Shown: positions 36,755-46,108 of the stretch, piece after piece
How the letters are laid out: every line of letters begins with the position of its first letter
Numbering within the stretch: position 1 is the first letter of the stretch
From: Variovorax beijingensis
Lineage (GTDB): Bacteria > Pseudomonadota > Gammaproteobacteria > Burkholderiales > Burkholderiaceae_C
Direction of reading: 5' to 3'
Assembly: GCF_003951285.1 (NCBI RefSeq)
Contig: NZ_RXFQ01000003.1
Coordinates: 248,001-312,000, forward strand
Length of the DNA: 64,000 bases
Made by a program: the position numbers and the translations under genes
The notes under the pieces: generated by a model
The model's input: only the letters and a program-made list of their open reading frames with translations
What the model was told of the DNA's origin: nothing
The model's database searches: none

Positions 36755-37546
36755 TCAGGTCCGTTCGGGCTGAAAGAACGCATCGAAGAGAGCCAGCACC
36801 GCCGGGAAGTCCCGGGCGAAGTTCGGACGGTTCACGAAGTAGGCTTCGCAGGCCACGGCGAAGAACTCGCCGATCGATGTCGCGCCGTAGTCGTCGAGCC
36901 AGGGCGGCTCGGCGCCGAAGCGGTCGGCGAGGATCGTCTTCTCGCGAAAGTCTTCATATGCCGGCTGCAGCACGGCGAGCCAGGCGGCGCGGGATTCGCG
37001 TGTACTGCGCTTGCCCGCAAAGCCGGCCGGCAGCGGCGGACAGCCGTCGGCATCGCCTGCGCGCATGTCGATCTTGTGGGCGAACTCATGGATCACCACG
37101 TTGTAGCCGCCGTCGCTCGTGATGCTGCTCGCGAGCACGTCCTGCCAGCTCAGCATCACCGGTCCGCGGTCCATGGCTTCGCCGGACACCACCTCGTCGT
37201 ATTCGTGCACCACCTGTGCTTCGTCGACGATCTTTCGGCGTGCGACGACTTCGGACGGGTGCACCACGATGCCGACGAAATCGTCGTACCAGTCCAGCCC
37301 GCCCTTCAGGTTCAGCACCGGCAGCACCGCTTGGGCGGCGATCGCCAGTGCAACCTCGTCGGTGATGACGAAGCCCTGGGTGCCATGGAATTCCTTGTCG
37401 CGCAGAAATTCGGCTGCCAGGGTGCGCAGCCGCTGCTGCGCGGCGACGGGCAATGCGCCAAGGAAGGCATAGCGCTCGAGCGTGGCGCGCCAGGCGGCTT
37501 CGGGAATCGGGGGCAGGGCGCGCAACCGGCGCAGCCACTTGAACAT
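36755..37546 (-). CDS. mtfA: M90 family metallopeptidase MtfA-like (zinc-dependent)
   Basis: A 263-residue zinc peptidase of the MtfA (Mlc titration factor) family. VVIHEFAHKIDM carries the HExxH-type zinc motif (HEFAH, about residue 150), and SIGEFFAVACEAYF provides the downstream glutamate. In enterobacteria MtfA binds and inactivates the Mlc repressor; the target in this organism is unknown, so the link to glucose PTS control should not be assumed. It follows lpxH by 8 bp on the same strand. Confidence 0.88.
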   Translation of the reverse strand: MFKWLRRLRALPPIPEAAWRATLERYAFLGALPVAAQQRLRTLAAEFLRDKEFHGTQGFVITDEVALAIAAQAVLPVLNLKGGLDWYDDFVGIVVHPSEVVARRKIVDEAQVVHEYDEVVSGEAMDRGPVMLSWQDVLASSITSDGGYNVVIHEFAHKIDMRAGDADGCPPLPAGFAGKRSTRESRAAWLAVLQPAYEDFREKTILADRFGAEPPWLDDYGATSIGEFFAVACEAYFVNRPNFARDFPAVLALFDAFFQPERT

Positions 37547-37554
37547 GGTCTGCG

Positions 37555-38325
37555 CTAGCGCAGGTCGACGCGCTGCGCGCCGGCGGGGGACAGGCACAGC
37601 AGCTGTGCGCGCGGCGAATGGGCCGCAGCGTCCCAGTCGCTGAGCACGATGCGCCTGAGGCCATCGCCCAGGTCGTGATCGGCCGGGCGGTGCGTGTGGC
37701 CGTGCACCAGCGTACCTGCGCGCGCCTGCTGCAGCCACTGGCGCGCGGCGCCGCCGTCCACGTCGGCCCAGACGGCGGAGGGATTGCGCTTGCGGTCTTC
37801 GCTTTGCGCGCGCATGGAGCGCGCGAGCGCGCGGCGCTCGGCCAGCGGCCTGGCCAGGAATGCGGCCTGCCATTCGGGCGTGCGCACCTGGGCGCGGAAC
37901 TTGAGGTAGTCGGTGTCGTCCAGGCAAAGGATGTCGCCGTGGCTCAGCAGCCAGCGTTCACCATGCAGCACCAGCACCGTGGGATCGTCCAGCAGCGTGA
38001 AGCCGCACCGGGCAGCGAGCGCAGGGCCCACGAGGAAGTCGCGGTTGCCGTGCATGAAGTACACCGGCAGCCGCTCGGCCGTGCGGCGCAGCAACTCGGC
38101 GCATTCGGCCTCGAAACCGGGCAGGGCGGCGGCGTCGTCGCCCACCCACACTTCGAACAGGTCGCCCAGGATGACGAGCGCATCGGCCGGCGTGGTCTGC
38201 AGGTAGCCGCGCCAGGCCTCGAAGGTGGCGGGCTCGTCGGCCTGCAGGTGCAGGTCGGAGATCAGATCGACGGTGCGCCACGCGGGCGGTGCAAGCAGTT
38301 CCTTGAAAACCGGATGTTCCGCCAT
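37555..38325 (-). CDS. lpxH: UDP-2,3-diacylglucosamine diphosphatase LpxH
   Basis: A 256-residue calcineurin-like phosphoesterase of lipid A synthesis that hydrolyses UDP-2,3-diacylglucosamine to lipid X. Metal-binding motifs are visible in order: ISDLHLQAD, LGDLFEVWVGDD, HGNRDFLVG, SHGDILC and VHGHTHRP. It follows ppiB and precedes mtfA on the minus strand with 37-bp and 8-bp spacing, consistent with one transcript. Confidence 0.93.
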   Translation of the reverse strand: MAEHPVFKELLAPPAWRTVDLISDLHLQADEPATFEAWRGYLQTTPADALVILGDLFEVWVGDDAAALPGFEAECAELLRRTAERLPVYFMHGNRDFLVGPALAARCGFTLLDDPTVLVLHGERWLLSHGDILCLDDTDYLKFRAQVRTPEWQAAFLARPLAERRALARSMRAQSEDRKRNPSAVWADVDGGAARQWLQQARAGTLVHGHTHRPADHDLGDGLRRIVLSDWDAAAHSPRAQLLCLSPAGAQRVDLR

Positions 38326-38362
38326 GCCCGTGCCGTGCCGCGTTCGTTCGCCGGTCCGCGCG

Positions 38363-38875
38363 TTATTCCGCGACGAGGACGGCCTTCTCGATCACGACGT
38401 CCTCGAGCGGCACGTCGTCGTGGAAGCCCTTGCGGCCCGTTTTCACGGCCTTGATCTTGTCCACCACGTCGGTGCCGCCGGTGACCTTGCCGAACACCGC
38501 GTAGCCCCAGCCCTGGGCCGAGGGAGCGGTGTGGTTCAGGAAGCCGTTGTCGGCCACGTTGATGAAGAACTGGGCGGTGGCCGAGTGCGGTGCGCTCGTG
38601 CGGGCCATGGCCACGGTGTAGTTGTCGTTCTTGAGGCCGTTGTTGGCTTCGTTCTCGATCTCGGCGCCGGTGGGCTTTTGCTTCATGCCGGGCTCGAAGC
38701 CGCCGCCCTGCACCATGAAGCCCGGAATCACGCGGTGGAACACGGTGTTGTCGTAGTGACCGTTCTTCACATAGTTGACGAAGTTCTCGGCCGACTTCGG
38801 CGCCTTGGCGCTGTCGAGTTCGAGCGTGATCACGCCGTAGTTCTTGATGTGCAGTTCGACTTTGGGGTTGCTCAT
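38363..38875 (-). CDS. ppiB: Cytoplasmic cyclophilin-type peptidylprolyl isomerase
   Basis: A 170-residue cyclophilin without a signal peptide. The core shows [17 protein letters not shown] and [13 protein letters not shown], which line the proline-binding pocket. It catalyses cis-trans isomerisation of prolyl bonds. It lies 33 bp downstream of a signal-peptide-bearing cyclophilin and the two share about half their residues by eye, so they look like an old tandem duplication with different cell locations. Confidence 0.92.
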   Translation of the reverse strand: MSNPKVELHIKNYGVITLELDSAKAPKSAENFVNYVKNGHYDNTVFHRVIPGFMVQGGGFEPGMKQKPTGAEIENEANNGLKNDNYTVAMARTSAPHSATAQFFINVADNGFLNHTAPSAQGWGYAVFGKVTGGTDVVDKIKAVKTGRKGFHDDVPLEDVVIEKAVLVAE

Positions 38876-38908
38876 GAGGGAGTCCTTCTTTCGGATGTTC
38901 GGAGGAGA

Positions 38909-39508
38909 TTACTTCGCCAGTGCGGCGGACTTGATGATGATGGGCTCGAGCGGCACGTTCTGCATGCCGCCCTTGTTGCCGGTTTGCACGGCACGGATCT
39001 TGTCGACCACCTCGGTGCCGGCCACGACCCGTCCGAACACCGTGTAGCCGTAGCCGTCGGGGTTGGGCGCGTTGAGCGAATCATTGTTCTTCACGTTGAT
39101 GAAGAACTGCGAGGTGGCCGAGTTCGGATTGCCCGTGCGCGCCATCGCGATGGTGTAGCGGTCGTTCTTCAGGCCGTTGCTGGCTTCGAGCGGAATGGGT
39201 GCGCGCGTGGGTTTTTGCTGCATGTCGGCCGTGAAGCCGCCGCCCTGGATCATGAAGCCGTCGATCACGCGGTGGAACACGGTGCCGTCGTAGTGCTTGT
39301 CCTTGACGTACTGCAGGAAGTTCTCGACCGTCTGGGGCGCCTTGGCCTGGTCGAGCTCGACCAGGATGTCGCCGGCCGAGGTGGCGAGCTTCACGCGCGG
39401 GCCGGGCTGCTGCGCATGGACGGCACCCGCAAGCGCGAGCGAGGCGGCCAGCACGAGCGCGCCGCGGCGGCTGAAACGGGTGGACAGGGAAGGGGCTTGG
39501 ATCGTCAA
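38909..39508 (-). CDS. ppiA: Periplasmic cyclophilin-type peptidylprolyl isomerase
   Basis: A 199-residue cyclophilin with a signal peptide (RRGALVLAASLALAGAVHAQ, twin-arginine not present) and the catalytic segments TVFHRVIDGFMIQGGGF and SATSQFFINVKNN. The TTG at 39508 was chosen because GGAG lies 6 bases upstream and the resulting leader peptide is of normal length; the only longer start is another TTG at 39556 without a ribosome site. It is first in the ppiA-ppiB-lpxH-mtfA run. Confidence 0.85.
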   Translation of the reverse strand: MTIQAPSLSTRFSRRGALVLAASLALAGAVHAQQPGPRVKLATSAGDILVELDQAKAPQTVENFLQYVKDKHYDGTVFHRVIDGFMIQGGGFTADMQQKPTRAPIPLEASNGLKNDRYTIAMARTGNPNSATSQFFINVKNNDSLNAPNPDGYGYTVFGRVVAGTEVVDKIRAVQTGNKGGMQNVPLEPIIIKSAALAK

Positions 39509-39592
39509 GGATGGCTCCGTGTGCGAATGATGTGGGGTGCGGGCCGGGCAATGCAAGCGGCCGCGGCCGGAGGATGCTGCCGGCGGTGGTCG

Positions 39593-40183
39593 TTACTTGC
39601 TGGCGCGGCCGACCGGCTTGCGGACTTCAGGCGGTGCCGCCGGCAGGGCCGCGGCATCGGCCTCGACCTTGGGCGTGAAGATCTGGCGGATCAGCGAGAG
39701 CTTGGGCGCCACGCTGGCGTTGGTGCTGGCGAATTGCTGCGCCCGCACATATTCCTGGGCCGCCAGGCGGGCGTACACGTCGCCGAGGTTCTCGTGCGCG
39801 GTGGCGTAGTTGGGGTTGAGCCTGAGCGCCTGCTCCAGCGCGGCGCGCGCCTGGTCGAACTTGCTTTGCGCTGCATAGAGCGCGGCCAGGTTGTTGTAGG
39901 GCTCAGGCAACTCGGGAAAATCCTGCGTCATCTGCGTGAACGCGGCAATGGCCTCGTTCTGCTTCTTCTGCTCGGTGAGGATCACGCCGCGCAGAAAGCG
40001 CATCTGCGGATCGCGCGGCTTGCCGGCAATGTAGGCGTCGGCCTTGGCGAGCGCCTCGTTCGACTTGCCCTGGCGCAGCAGGGTATTCACGTCGTCGTAG
40101 TCGTTGGCGTAGGCAGCCGAACCCCACAGGCTGAACAGCAGTGCGAAGGCGATGGAGAGTTTGGAGAACGCGACGTGCTTCAT
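39593..40183 (-). CDS. Secreted or periplasmic tetratricopeptide repeat protein
   Basis: A 196-residue protein with a signal peptide (FSKLSIAFALLFSLWGSAAYA) followed by three to four TPR units between about residues 28 and 145 (for example YNNLAALYAAQSKFDQA and HENLGDVYARLAAQ). The C-terminal 35 residues are unstructured. TPRs mediate protein binding; the partner is unknown. It is divergent from cysS across 190 bp. Confidence 0.83.
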   Translation of the reverse strand: MKHVAFSKLSIAFALLFSLWGSAAYANDYDDVNTLLRQGKSNEALAKADAYIAGKPRDPQMRFLRGVILTEQKKQNEAIAAFTQMTQDFPELPEPYNNLAALYAAQSKFDQARAALEQALRLNPNYATAHENLGDVYARLAAQEYVRAQQFASTNASVAPKLSLIRQIFTPKVEADAAALPAAPPEVRKPVGRASK

Positions 40184-40373
40184 GAAGCCTCGGCAGGAGT
40201 GGGAATGCGGGCTTCGAAAACACCCGGAATGAGACGGCAGCAGCCGTTTATACTGCGATGCATTGTAGCCGAGGGGCCATGTCCAACCCCTCGTGGCCAC
40301 TGTCCCGTCACCCCTGAAATACACCGTCGTTCGCCCGTGCCGCACGAGCGCGAAGCGACGCTTTCCGAGCCTC
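40184..40373. promoter_or_regulatory. Divergent promoter region TPR gene / cysS
   Basis: AT-rich TTTATACT at 40248-40255 and TTGTAG at 40264-40269 stand out from the GC-rich surroundings and probably belong to overlapping divergent promoters. A hairpin GAGGGG/CCCCTC occurs at about 40272-40293. Exact promoters were not assigned. Confidence 0.35.
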
Positions 40374-41750
40374 ATGAGTCTGCGCATCTACAACACGCTT
40401 TCGCGTGAACTGGAGGAGTTCTCCCCATTGCAACCGGGCCGGGTGCGCATGTACGTTTGCGGCATGACGGTCTATGACCTCTGCCACCTGGGCCATGCAC
40501 GCTCGATGATCGCCTTCGACCTTGTGCAGCGCTGGCTCAAGGCCAGCGGCTTGGCCGTGACCTACGTGCGCAACATCACCGATATCGACGACAAGATCAT
40601 TCGCCGCGCGGTCGAGAACGGCGAAACCATCCGCTCGCTCACCGACCGCATGATCGACGCGCTGCACGAAGATGCCGATGCGCTCGGCATCGAGCGGCCC
40701 ACCCACGAACCCCGCGCCACCGACTACATCCCGCAGATGCTGTCGATGATCGGCACGCTCGAGAAGAAGGGCCTGGCCTACCGCTCGGACAACGGCGACG
40801 TGAACTACGCGGTGCGCAAGTTCCCGGGCTACGGCAAGCTCAGCGGCAAGTCCATTGACGAACTGCATGCGGGCGAGCGCGTGGCCGTGCTCGACGGCAA
40901 GGACGATCCGCTCGATCCGGTGCTCTGGAAGAGCGCCAAGGCGAGCGAGCCTGAAGAAGTGAAGTGGGCCAGCGAGTTCGGCCCGGGCCGCCCCGGCTGG
41001 CACATCGAGTGCTCGGCCATGGCCTGCGAGCTGCTGGGCGAAACGCTCGACATCCATGGCGGCGGCGAAGACCTGCAGTTCCCGCACCACGAAAACGAAA
41101 TTGCGCAGAGCGAAGGCGCAACCGGCAAGCCGCTGGCCAACTACTGGATGCACAACGGCTTCATCGTGACCGACAACGAGAAGATGTCCAAGAGCCTGGG
41201 CAACTTCTTCCTGATCCGCGACGTGCTCAAGAAGTACGACGCCGAAACCATCCGCTTCTTCGTCGTGCGGGCGCACTATCGCCGCCCGCTCAACTACAGC
41301 GATGTGCATCTCGACGACGCCCGCGCTTCGCTCAAGCGGCTCTACACGGCGCTGGACCTGGTCGCGCCGCAGGCGGTGGCCATCGACTGGAGCGACCCGT
41401 ATGCGGCGCGCTTCAAGGCCGCAATGGACGAGGACTTTGCAACGCCCGAGGCCGTGGCCGTGCTGTTCGACCTGGCTGGCGAAGTGAACCGCACGCGGTC
41501 GCCCGTGCAGGCCGGGCTGCTGAAGGCGCTCGGCGGATGCCTGAACATCCTGCAGGACGATCCGAAGCGCTTCCTGCGCGCGGGTACCACGCTCGACGAA
41601 GCCACCATCCAGGCGCAGATCGATGCGCGCGCGGCCGCCAAGGCCGCAAAGAACTTCGCCGAGGCCGACCGCATCCGCAACGACCTCCTGGCGCAGGGCA
41701 TCGTGCTCAAGGATTCGCCCACCGGCACAACCTGGGCCGCAGCGCAGTGA
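40374..41750 (+). CDS. cysS: Cysteinyl-tRNA synthetase
   Basis: A 458-residue class I aminoacyl-tRNA synthetase. [18 protein letters not shown] has the first zinc cysteine and the HIGH equivalent [12 protein letters not shown] and the [15 protein letters not shown] block supply other zinc ligands, and KMSKSLGNF is the ATP motif. The C-terminal helical anticodon-binding part follows. Its stop codon overlaps a possible GTG of the next gene. Confidence 0.97.
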   Translation: MSLRIYNTLSRELEEFSPLQPGRVRMYVCGMTVYDLCHLGHARSMIAFDLVQRWLKASGLAVTYVRNITDIDDKIIRRAVENGETIRSLTDRMIDALHEDADALGIERPTHEPRATDYIPQMLSMIGTLEKKGLAYRSDNGDVNYAVRKFPGYGKLSGKSIDELHAGERVAVLDGKDDPLDPVLWKSAKASEPEEVKWASEFGPGRPGWHIECSAMACELLGETLDIHGGGEDLQFPHHENEIAQSEGATGKPLANYWMHNGFIVTDNEKMSKSLGNFFLIRDVLKKYDAETIRFFVVRAHYRRPLNYSDVHLDDARASLKRLYTALDLVAPQAVAIDWSDPYAARFKAAMDEDFATPEAVAVLFDLAGEVNRTRSPVQAGLLKALGGCLNILQDDPKRFLRAGTTLDEATIQAQIDARAAAKAAKNFAEADRIRNDLLAQGIVLKDSPTGTTWAAAQ

Positions 41751-41767
41751 ACGGAACCACGAATCCC

Positions 41768-42421
41768 ATGCCTGCTTCCTCGAAAAATCCGGCGGTCCAG
41801 ATCTTCACGCCGGACTATTGGGAAGAGGCCTGCAAGCACCTGTCCAAGAAGGACCGCGTGATGAAGCGGCTGATCCCGAAGTTCGGCGATGCCTGCCTCG
41901 AGTCGCGCGGCGATGCGTTCACCACGCTCGCGCGCAGCATCGTGGGCCAGCAGATCTCGGTGAAGGCCGCGCAGACCGTGTGGGACAAGTTCGCGGTGCT
42001 GCCGCGCAAGCTGACCCCGGCCAACGTGCTCAAGCTCAAGGTCGACGACATGCGCGCGGCAGGGCTGTCGGCGCGCAAGATCGAGTACCTGGTGGACCTG
42101 GCCATTCACTTCGATTCGGGCGCCGTGCATGTCGACGCCTGGAAGGACATGTCGGACGAGCTCATCATCGATGAACTCGTGGCCATCCGCGGCATCGGCC
42201 GCTGGACGGCCGAGATGTTCCTCATCTTCCACCTGATGCGCCCCAACGTGCTGCCGGTCGACGACCTGGGTCTGCTCAACGGCATCAGCGTCAACTATTT
42301 TTCGGGCGATCCCGTGAGCCGCAGCGATGCCCGCGACGTTGCCGTGGCCTGGGCCCCGTATTGCAGCGTGGCGACTTGGTATATTTGGCGATCGCTCGAC
42401 CCGGTACCGGTCGCATACTGA
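41768..42421 (+). CDS. DNA-3-methyladenine glycosylase II (AlkA-like, HhH-GPD)
   Basis: A 217-residue base-excision repair glycosylase with the HhH-GPD fold. [15 protein letters not shown] is the family start, [16 protein letters not shown] is the helix-hairpin-helix, and VLPVDDLGL contains the catalytic aspartate. It removes alkylated bases and is smaller than E. coli AlkA because it lacks the N-terminal beta domain. The ATG at 41768 was chosen; a GTG at 41747 overlapping the cysS stop is possible. Its location between cysS and accA suggests co-transcription. Confidence 0.87.
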   Translation: MPASSKNPAVQIFTPDYWEEACKHLSKKDRVMKRLIPKFGDACLESRGDAFTTLARSIVGQQISVKAAQTVWDKFAVLPRKLTPANVLKLKVDDMRAAGLSARKIEYLVDLAIHFDSGAVHVDAWKDMSDELIIDELVAIRGIGRWTAEMFLIFHLMRPNVLPVDDLGLLNGISVNYFSGDPVSRSDARDVAVAWAPYCSVATWYIWRSLDPVPVAY

Positions 42422-42437
42422 ACAACAGGAGAAGACG

Positions 42438-43418
42438 TTGGCGAAACGAACCTTCCTCGACTTCGAGCAGCCCATTGCTGAACTCGAAACAAAGATCGAA
42501 GAACTGCGCTATGTACAGACCGAATCGGCGGTCGACATCTCGGAGGAAATCGACCAGCTCGGCAAGAAGAGCCAGCAGCTCACCAAAGACATCTATAGCG
42601 ACCTGACGCCCTGGCAGATCACCAAGATCGCGCGGCATCCGGAGCGGCCCTACACGCTCGACTACGTCAACGAAATCTTCACCGACTTCGTCGAACTGCA
42701 CGGCGACCGGCACTTTTCCGACGACCTCTCCATCGTGGGCGGCCTGGCGCGCTTCAACGGCACGCCCTGCATGGTGCTCGGCCACCAGAAGGGGCGCGAC
42801 ACCAGGGAGCGCACCGCGCGCAACTTCGGCATGAGCAAGCCCGAGGGCTACCGCAAGGCGCTGCGCCTCATGAAGACGGCCGAAAAGTTCAAGCTGCCGG
42901 TCTTCACCTTCGTCGACACGCCCGGTGCCTATCCGGGCATCGACGCCGAGGAGCGCGGCCAGTCCGAAGCCATCGGCCGCAACATCTACGAGATGGCGCA
43001 GCTCGAGGTGCCGATCATCGTCACCATCATCGGCGAAGGCGGTTCCGGCGGCGCGCTGGCCATTTCGGTGGGCGACCAGCTCGTGATGCTGCAGTATTCG
43101 ATCTACTCGGTCATCAGCCCCGAAGGCTGCGCCTCCATTCTCTGGAAGACCAGTGACAAGGCGCAGGAAGCGGCCGATGCGCTCGGCATCACCGCGCACC
43201 GCCTGAAGGCGCTGGGCCTGGTCGACAAGATCGTGAACGAACCGGTCGGCGGCGCGCACCGCGACCACCGCCAGATGGCCGCTTTCCTCAAGCGCGCGCT
43301 CAACGACGCCTTCCGCCAGGTCAGCGACCTGAAGCCGAAGGAACTGCTCGAGCGCCGCTACGAACGCCTGCAGAGCTACGGGCGCTTCAACGACACCAAG
43401 GCCGACACCGGCAGGTAA
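42438..43418 (+). CDS. accA: Acetyl-CoA carboxylase carboxyltransferase subunit alpha
   Basis: A 326-residue alpha subunit of acetyl-CoA carboxyltransferase for malonyl-CoA formation. [18 protein letters not shown] is the coiled N-terminus, and [20 protein letters not shown] plus [15 protein letters not shown] form the acyl-CoA binding core. The start codon is TTG at 42438, supported by AGGAGAAG 5 bases upstream; no ATG or GTG is available before the conserved N-terminus. A 16-bp gap separates it from the glycosylase gene. Confidence 0.95.
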   Translation: MAKRTFLDFEQPIAELETKIEELRYVQTESAVDISEEIDQLGKKSQQLTKDIYSDLTPWQITKIARHPERPYTLDYVNEIFTDFVELHGDRHFSDDLSIVGGLARFNGTPCMVLGHQKGRDTRERTARNFGMSKPEGYRKALRLMKTAEKFKLPVFTFVDTPGAYPGIDAEERGQSEAIGRNIYEMAQLEVPIIVTIIGEGGSGGALAISVGDQLVMLQYSIYSVISPEGCASILWKTSDKAQEAADALGITAHRLKALGLVDKIVNEPVGGAHRDHRQMAAFLKRALNDAFRQVSDLKPKELLERRYERLQSYGRFNDTKADTGR

Positions 43419-43442
43419 ACAAGCCAGCGCGCTGCTCCTTCC

Positions 43443-44420
43443 ATGAACGAAGCCTTCGAACGCGCCATGGCCGCGTTCGAGCCGGCGCACCTGCCGCTGG
43501 CGGTGGGCTTCAGCGGCGGTGCGGATTCCACGGCGCTGCTGGCCGCTTGTGCCTCGGCCTGGCCAGGGCAGGTTGTTGCCTTTCATGTGCACCATGGCCT
43601 GCAGGCCGCCGCCGACGATTTCGAGCGCCATTGCGCGGCCGTGTGCGAACGCCTCGGCGTGGCACTGGTGGTGCACCGCGTGGACGCCCGCCATGCGCAG
43701 GGCGACAGTCCCGAAGATGCGGCGCGCCGCGCCCGCTATGACGCCTTTGCAGCGATGGCGCGCATGGATACGGCGCTTGGTGCTATTGAATCGATAGTCC
43801 TCGGGCACCATGCCGACGACCAGGTCGAAACCCTTCTGCTGGCGCTCTCCAGGGGCGCCGGTTTGCCGGGCCTCGCGGCCATGCCCGCGCATGCGCGGCG
43901 CAACGGGCTGGACATCTACCGTCCGTTGCTGGCGGTGCCCGGGGCCGACATTCGCGCGTGGCTCAAGGGCGTGGACCTGCCCTGGATCGAGGATCCGACC
44001 AACGAGGACGAGCGCTACACCCGCAACCGGATCCGCGCCGTGCTGCTGCCCGCGCTGGAGCGGACTTTCCCCCAGTTCCGCGCCACCTTCGCCCGCAGCA
44101 CCGGCCACGCCGCGCAGGCGCAGGAACTGCTGGGCGAACTCGCGGCGCAGGACCTGGGCGTGGTGGGCAACCCGCCCCGCATTGCCGCGCTGCAGGCGCT
44201 TTCACGCGCGCGGCAGGCCAATGTGCTGCGGCACTGGCTGATGCAGGCGCACGGCTGCGCGCCCAGCGCGGCGCAGCTCGACCAGTTGCTGGACCAGGTT
44301 CGCGCCTGCACCACCCGCGGCCACCGGATCCACCTCAAGGTGGCCAATGGATTTGCCCAGCGCAGGGGCGACCTGCTGCATTGGTACAATTCCGGGCCCT
44401 CGCCCAAGGCTTCGCGCTGA
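43443..44420 (+). CDS. tilS: tRNA(Ile) lysidine synthase TilS
   Basis: A 325-residue PP-loop ATPase that converts C34 of tRNA(Ile2) to lysidine. AVGFSGGADSTALLAA is the PP-loop, HVHHGLQAAADDFE and LGHHADDQVETLLLALSRGAG are the next conserved blocks, and PWIEDPTNEDERYTRNRIR the fourth. It is shorter than E. coli TilS (about 430) and ends after the N-terminal and first C-terminal parts. It follows accA by 24 bp. Confidence 0.93.
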   Translation: MNEAFERAMAAFEPAHLPLAVGFSGGADSTALLAACASAWPGQVVAFHVHHGLQAAADDFERHCAAVCERLGVALVVHRVDARHAQGDSPEDAARRARYDAFAAMARMDTALGAIESIVLGHHADDQVETLLLALSRGAGLPGLAAMPAHARRNGLDIYRPLLAVPGADIRAWLKGVDLPWIEDPTNEDERYTRNRIRAVLLPALERTFPQFRATFARSTGHAAQAQELLGELAAQDLGVVGNPPRIAALQALSRARQANVLRHWLMQAHGCAPSAAQLDQLLDQVRACTTRGHRIHLKVANGFAQRRGDLLHWYNSGPSPKASR

Positions 44421-44490
44421 CGGCTCGCAGGGCGCCGCGCTGGCACTCGGGAGTGCAGCGGCGGCCCTTCCCATTTCTCTGAATTCATCC

Positions 44491-45759
44491 ATGGCATTGA
44501 TCGTTCACAAATACGGCGGTACGTCGATGGGCTCGACCGAGCGCATCAAGAATGTCGCCAAGCGCGTCGCCAAGTGGGCGCGCGCCGGCCACCAGATGAT
44601 CGTGGTCCCGAGTGCCATGAGCGGCGAAACCAATCGCCTGCTCGGCCTGGCCAAAGAGTTGGCGCCGAGCAAACCGAGCGACGCCCACGGGCGCGAGCTC
44701 GACATGCTCGCCTCGACCGGCGAACAGGCTTCGTCCGCGCTGCTGGCCATTGCGCTGCAGGCCGAGGGCATGGAAGCCGTGAGCTACGCGGGCTGGCAGG
44801 TGTCGGTGCGCACCGACAACTCCTACACCAAGGCGCGCATCGAGAGCATCGACGACGAGCGCGTGCGCGCCGACCTGGACGCCGGCAAGGTGGTCGTCAT
44901 CACCGGCTTCCAGGGCGTGGACGACGACGGCAACATCACCACGCTGGGCCGCGGCGGCAGCGACACCTCGGCCGTGGCCATTGCGGCAGCGATGAAGGCG
45001 CACGAGTGCCTGATCTACACCGACGTCGACGGCGTCTACACCACCGATCCGCGCGTGGAGCCCGATGCGCGGCGCCTCTCGACCGTGAGCTTCGAAGAGA
45101 TGCTCGAGATGGCGAGCCTGGGCTCCAAGGTGCTGCAGATCCGCTCGGTGGAATTCGCCGGCAAGTACAAGGTGCCGCTGCGTGTGCTCTCGAGCTTCAC
45201 GCCGTGGGACATCGACATCAATGAAGAGGCCAAGTCCGGCACGCTGATCACTTTCGAGGAAGACGAAAACATGGAACAAGCCGTCGTATCCGGCATCGCT
45301 TTCAACCGCGACGAAGCCAAGATCTCGGTGCTCGGCGTGCCCGACAAGCCGGGCATCGCGTATCACATCCTCGGTGCCGTGGCAGACGCCAACATCGAAG
45401 TCGACGTGATCATCCAGAACCTCAGCAAGGACGGCCGGACCGACTTCAGTTTCACGGTGCACCGCAACGAGTATGCGAAGACGGTCGATCTGCTGCAGTC
45501 GAAGGTCATGCCCTCGCTGGGCGCGACCGAGATCGTGGGCGACACCAAGATCTGCAAGGTCAGCATCGTGGGCATCGGCATGCGCAGCCACGTGGGCGTT
45601 GCCAGCAAGATGTTCCGCGTGCTGAGCGAAGAGGGCATCAACATCCAGATGATTTCCACCAGCGAGATCAAGACCTCGGTCGTGATCGACGAAAAATACA
45701 TGGAATTGGCCGTGCGCGCCCTGCACAAAGCCTTCGATCTGGACCAACCGGCCGCCTGA
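44491..45759 (+). CDS. lysC: Aspartate kinase (LysC type)
   Basis: A 422-residue aspartokinase, first step of lysine, threonine and methionine synthesis. VHKYGGTSMGSTERI is the nucleotide-binding start, TLGRGGSDTSAVAIA and YTDVDGVYTTDPR the kinase core, and two ACT domains for feedback control fill residues 265-415 (VSGIAFNRDEAKISVLG; VSIVGIGMRSHVGVA). Single-function type, not fused to homoserine dehydrogenase. No lysine riboswitch was seen in the 70-bp spacer after tilS. Confidence 0.95.
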   Translation: MALIVHKYGGTSMGSTERIKNVAKRVAKWARAGHQMIVVPSAMSGETNRLLGLAKELAPSKPSDAHGRELDMLASTGEQASSALLAIALQAEGMEAVSYAGWQVSVRTDNSYTKARIESIDDERVRADLDAGKVVVITGFQGVDDDGNITTLGRGGSDTSAVAIAAAMKAHECLIYTDVDGVYTTDPRVEPDARRLSTVSFEEMLEMASLGSKVLQIRSVEFAGKYKVPLRVLSSFTPWDIDINEEAKSGTLITFEEDENMEQAVVSGIAFNRDEAKISVLGVPDKPGIAYHILGAVADANIEVDVIIQNLSKDGRTDFSFTVHRNEYAKTVDLLQSKVMPSLGATEIVGDTKICKVSIVGIGMRSHVGVASKMFRVLSEEGINIQMISTSEIKTSVVIDEKYMELAVRALHKAFDLDQPAA

Positions 45760-45785
45760 TGGTGGCATAATCTCGGCTTCTTTCA

Positions 45786-45878
45786 GGAACTGTGACCGAG
45801 TGGCCGAAGGTGCTCCCCTGCTAAGGGAGTATGGGGTGTAGAGCCTCATCGAGGGTTCGAATCCCTCCGGTTCCGCCA
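45786..45878 (+). tRNA. tRNA-Ser(GCU)
   Basis: Acceptor GGAACTG pairs with CGGTTCC, with discriminator G and an encoded CCA at 45876-45878. The anticodon stem CTCCC/GGGAG holds the loop CTGCTAA with anticodon GCT. The long class II variable arm (TATGGGGTGTAGAGCCTCAT) and the T-loop GGTTCGAATCC identify a serine tRNA. A CATAAT box at 45765-45770 is a plausible -10. Confidence 0.97.
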
Positions 45879-45888
45879 GATAGCAAAC

Positions 45889-45914
45889 AAAAACGCCCCT
45901 CACGGGGCGTTTTT
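45889..45914 (+). terminator. Rho-independent terminator after tRNA-Ser
   Basis: ACGCCCC (45893-45899) pairs with GGGGCGT (45904-45910), extended by A5/T5 on the outside, with loop TCAC and a run of five T residues. It closes the tRNA transcript and insulates the following C1 cluster. Confidence 0.92.
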
Positions 45915-45976
45915 CATTTGGGGCGCTGCACCCGCAGCAGCCACCCCTGCCGCGGCCCCTGCGCGCCGTGACACAT

Positions 45977-45994
45977 TGTCCCGCTCCTGGGACA
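45977..45994. promoter_or_regulatory. Candidate activator-binding inverted repeat upstream of mptG
   Basis: TGTCCC (45977-45982) and GGGACA (45989-45994) form a perfect inverted repeat with a 6-bp spacer. Its centre lies about 88 bp upstream of the start site predicted from the sigma-54 promoter at 46048-46063. That is a normal distance for an enhancer-type activator. The sigma-54 activator encoded at 53597 is the obvious candidate protein. Confidence 0.6.
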
Positions 45995-46047
45995 TCGCCG
46001 GCCTCCTGAACGCGCCCTGGCCCCGGTGCCCCCTCTGGGCGCATGGA

Positions 46048-46063
46048 CGGAACGGCCCTTGCT
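46048..46063 (+). promoter_or_regulatory. Sigma-54 (-24/-12) promoter in front of mptG
   Basis: CGGAACG-GCCC-TTGCT matches the sigma-54 consensus TGGCACG-N4-TTGCW at GG, A, C, G, TTGC and the final W. The GG (46049-46050) and GC (46061-46062) are exactly 12 bp apart, as required. The predicted start is near 46074, upstream of the ATG chosen for mptG. Confidence 0.65.
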
Positions 46064-46108
46064 ATGACAAGCGAGTCCATGACCTCGCCTCATCGCACAC
46101 CGCCGCCC

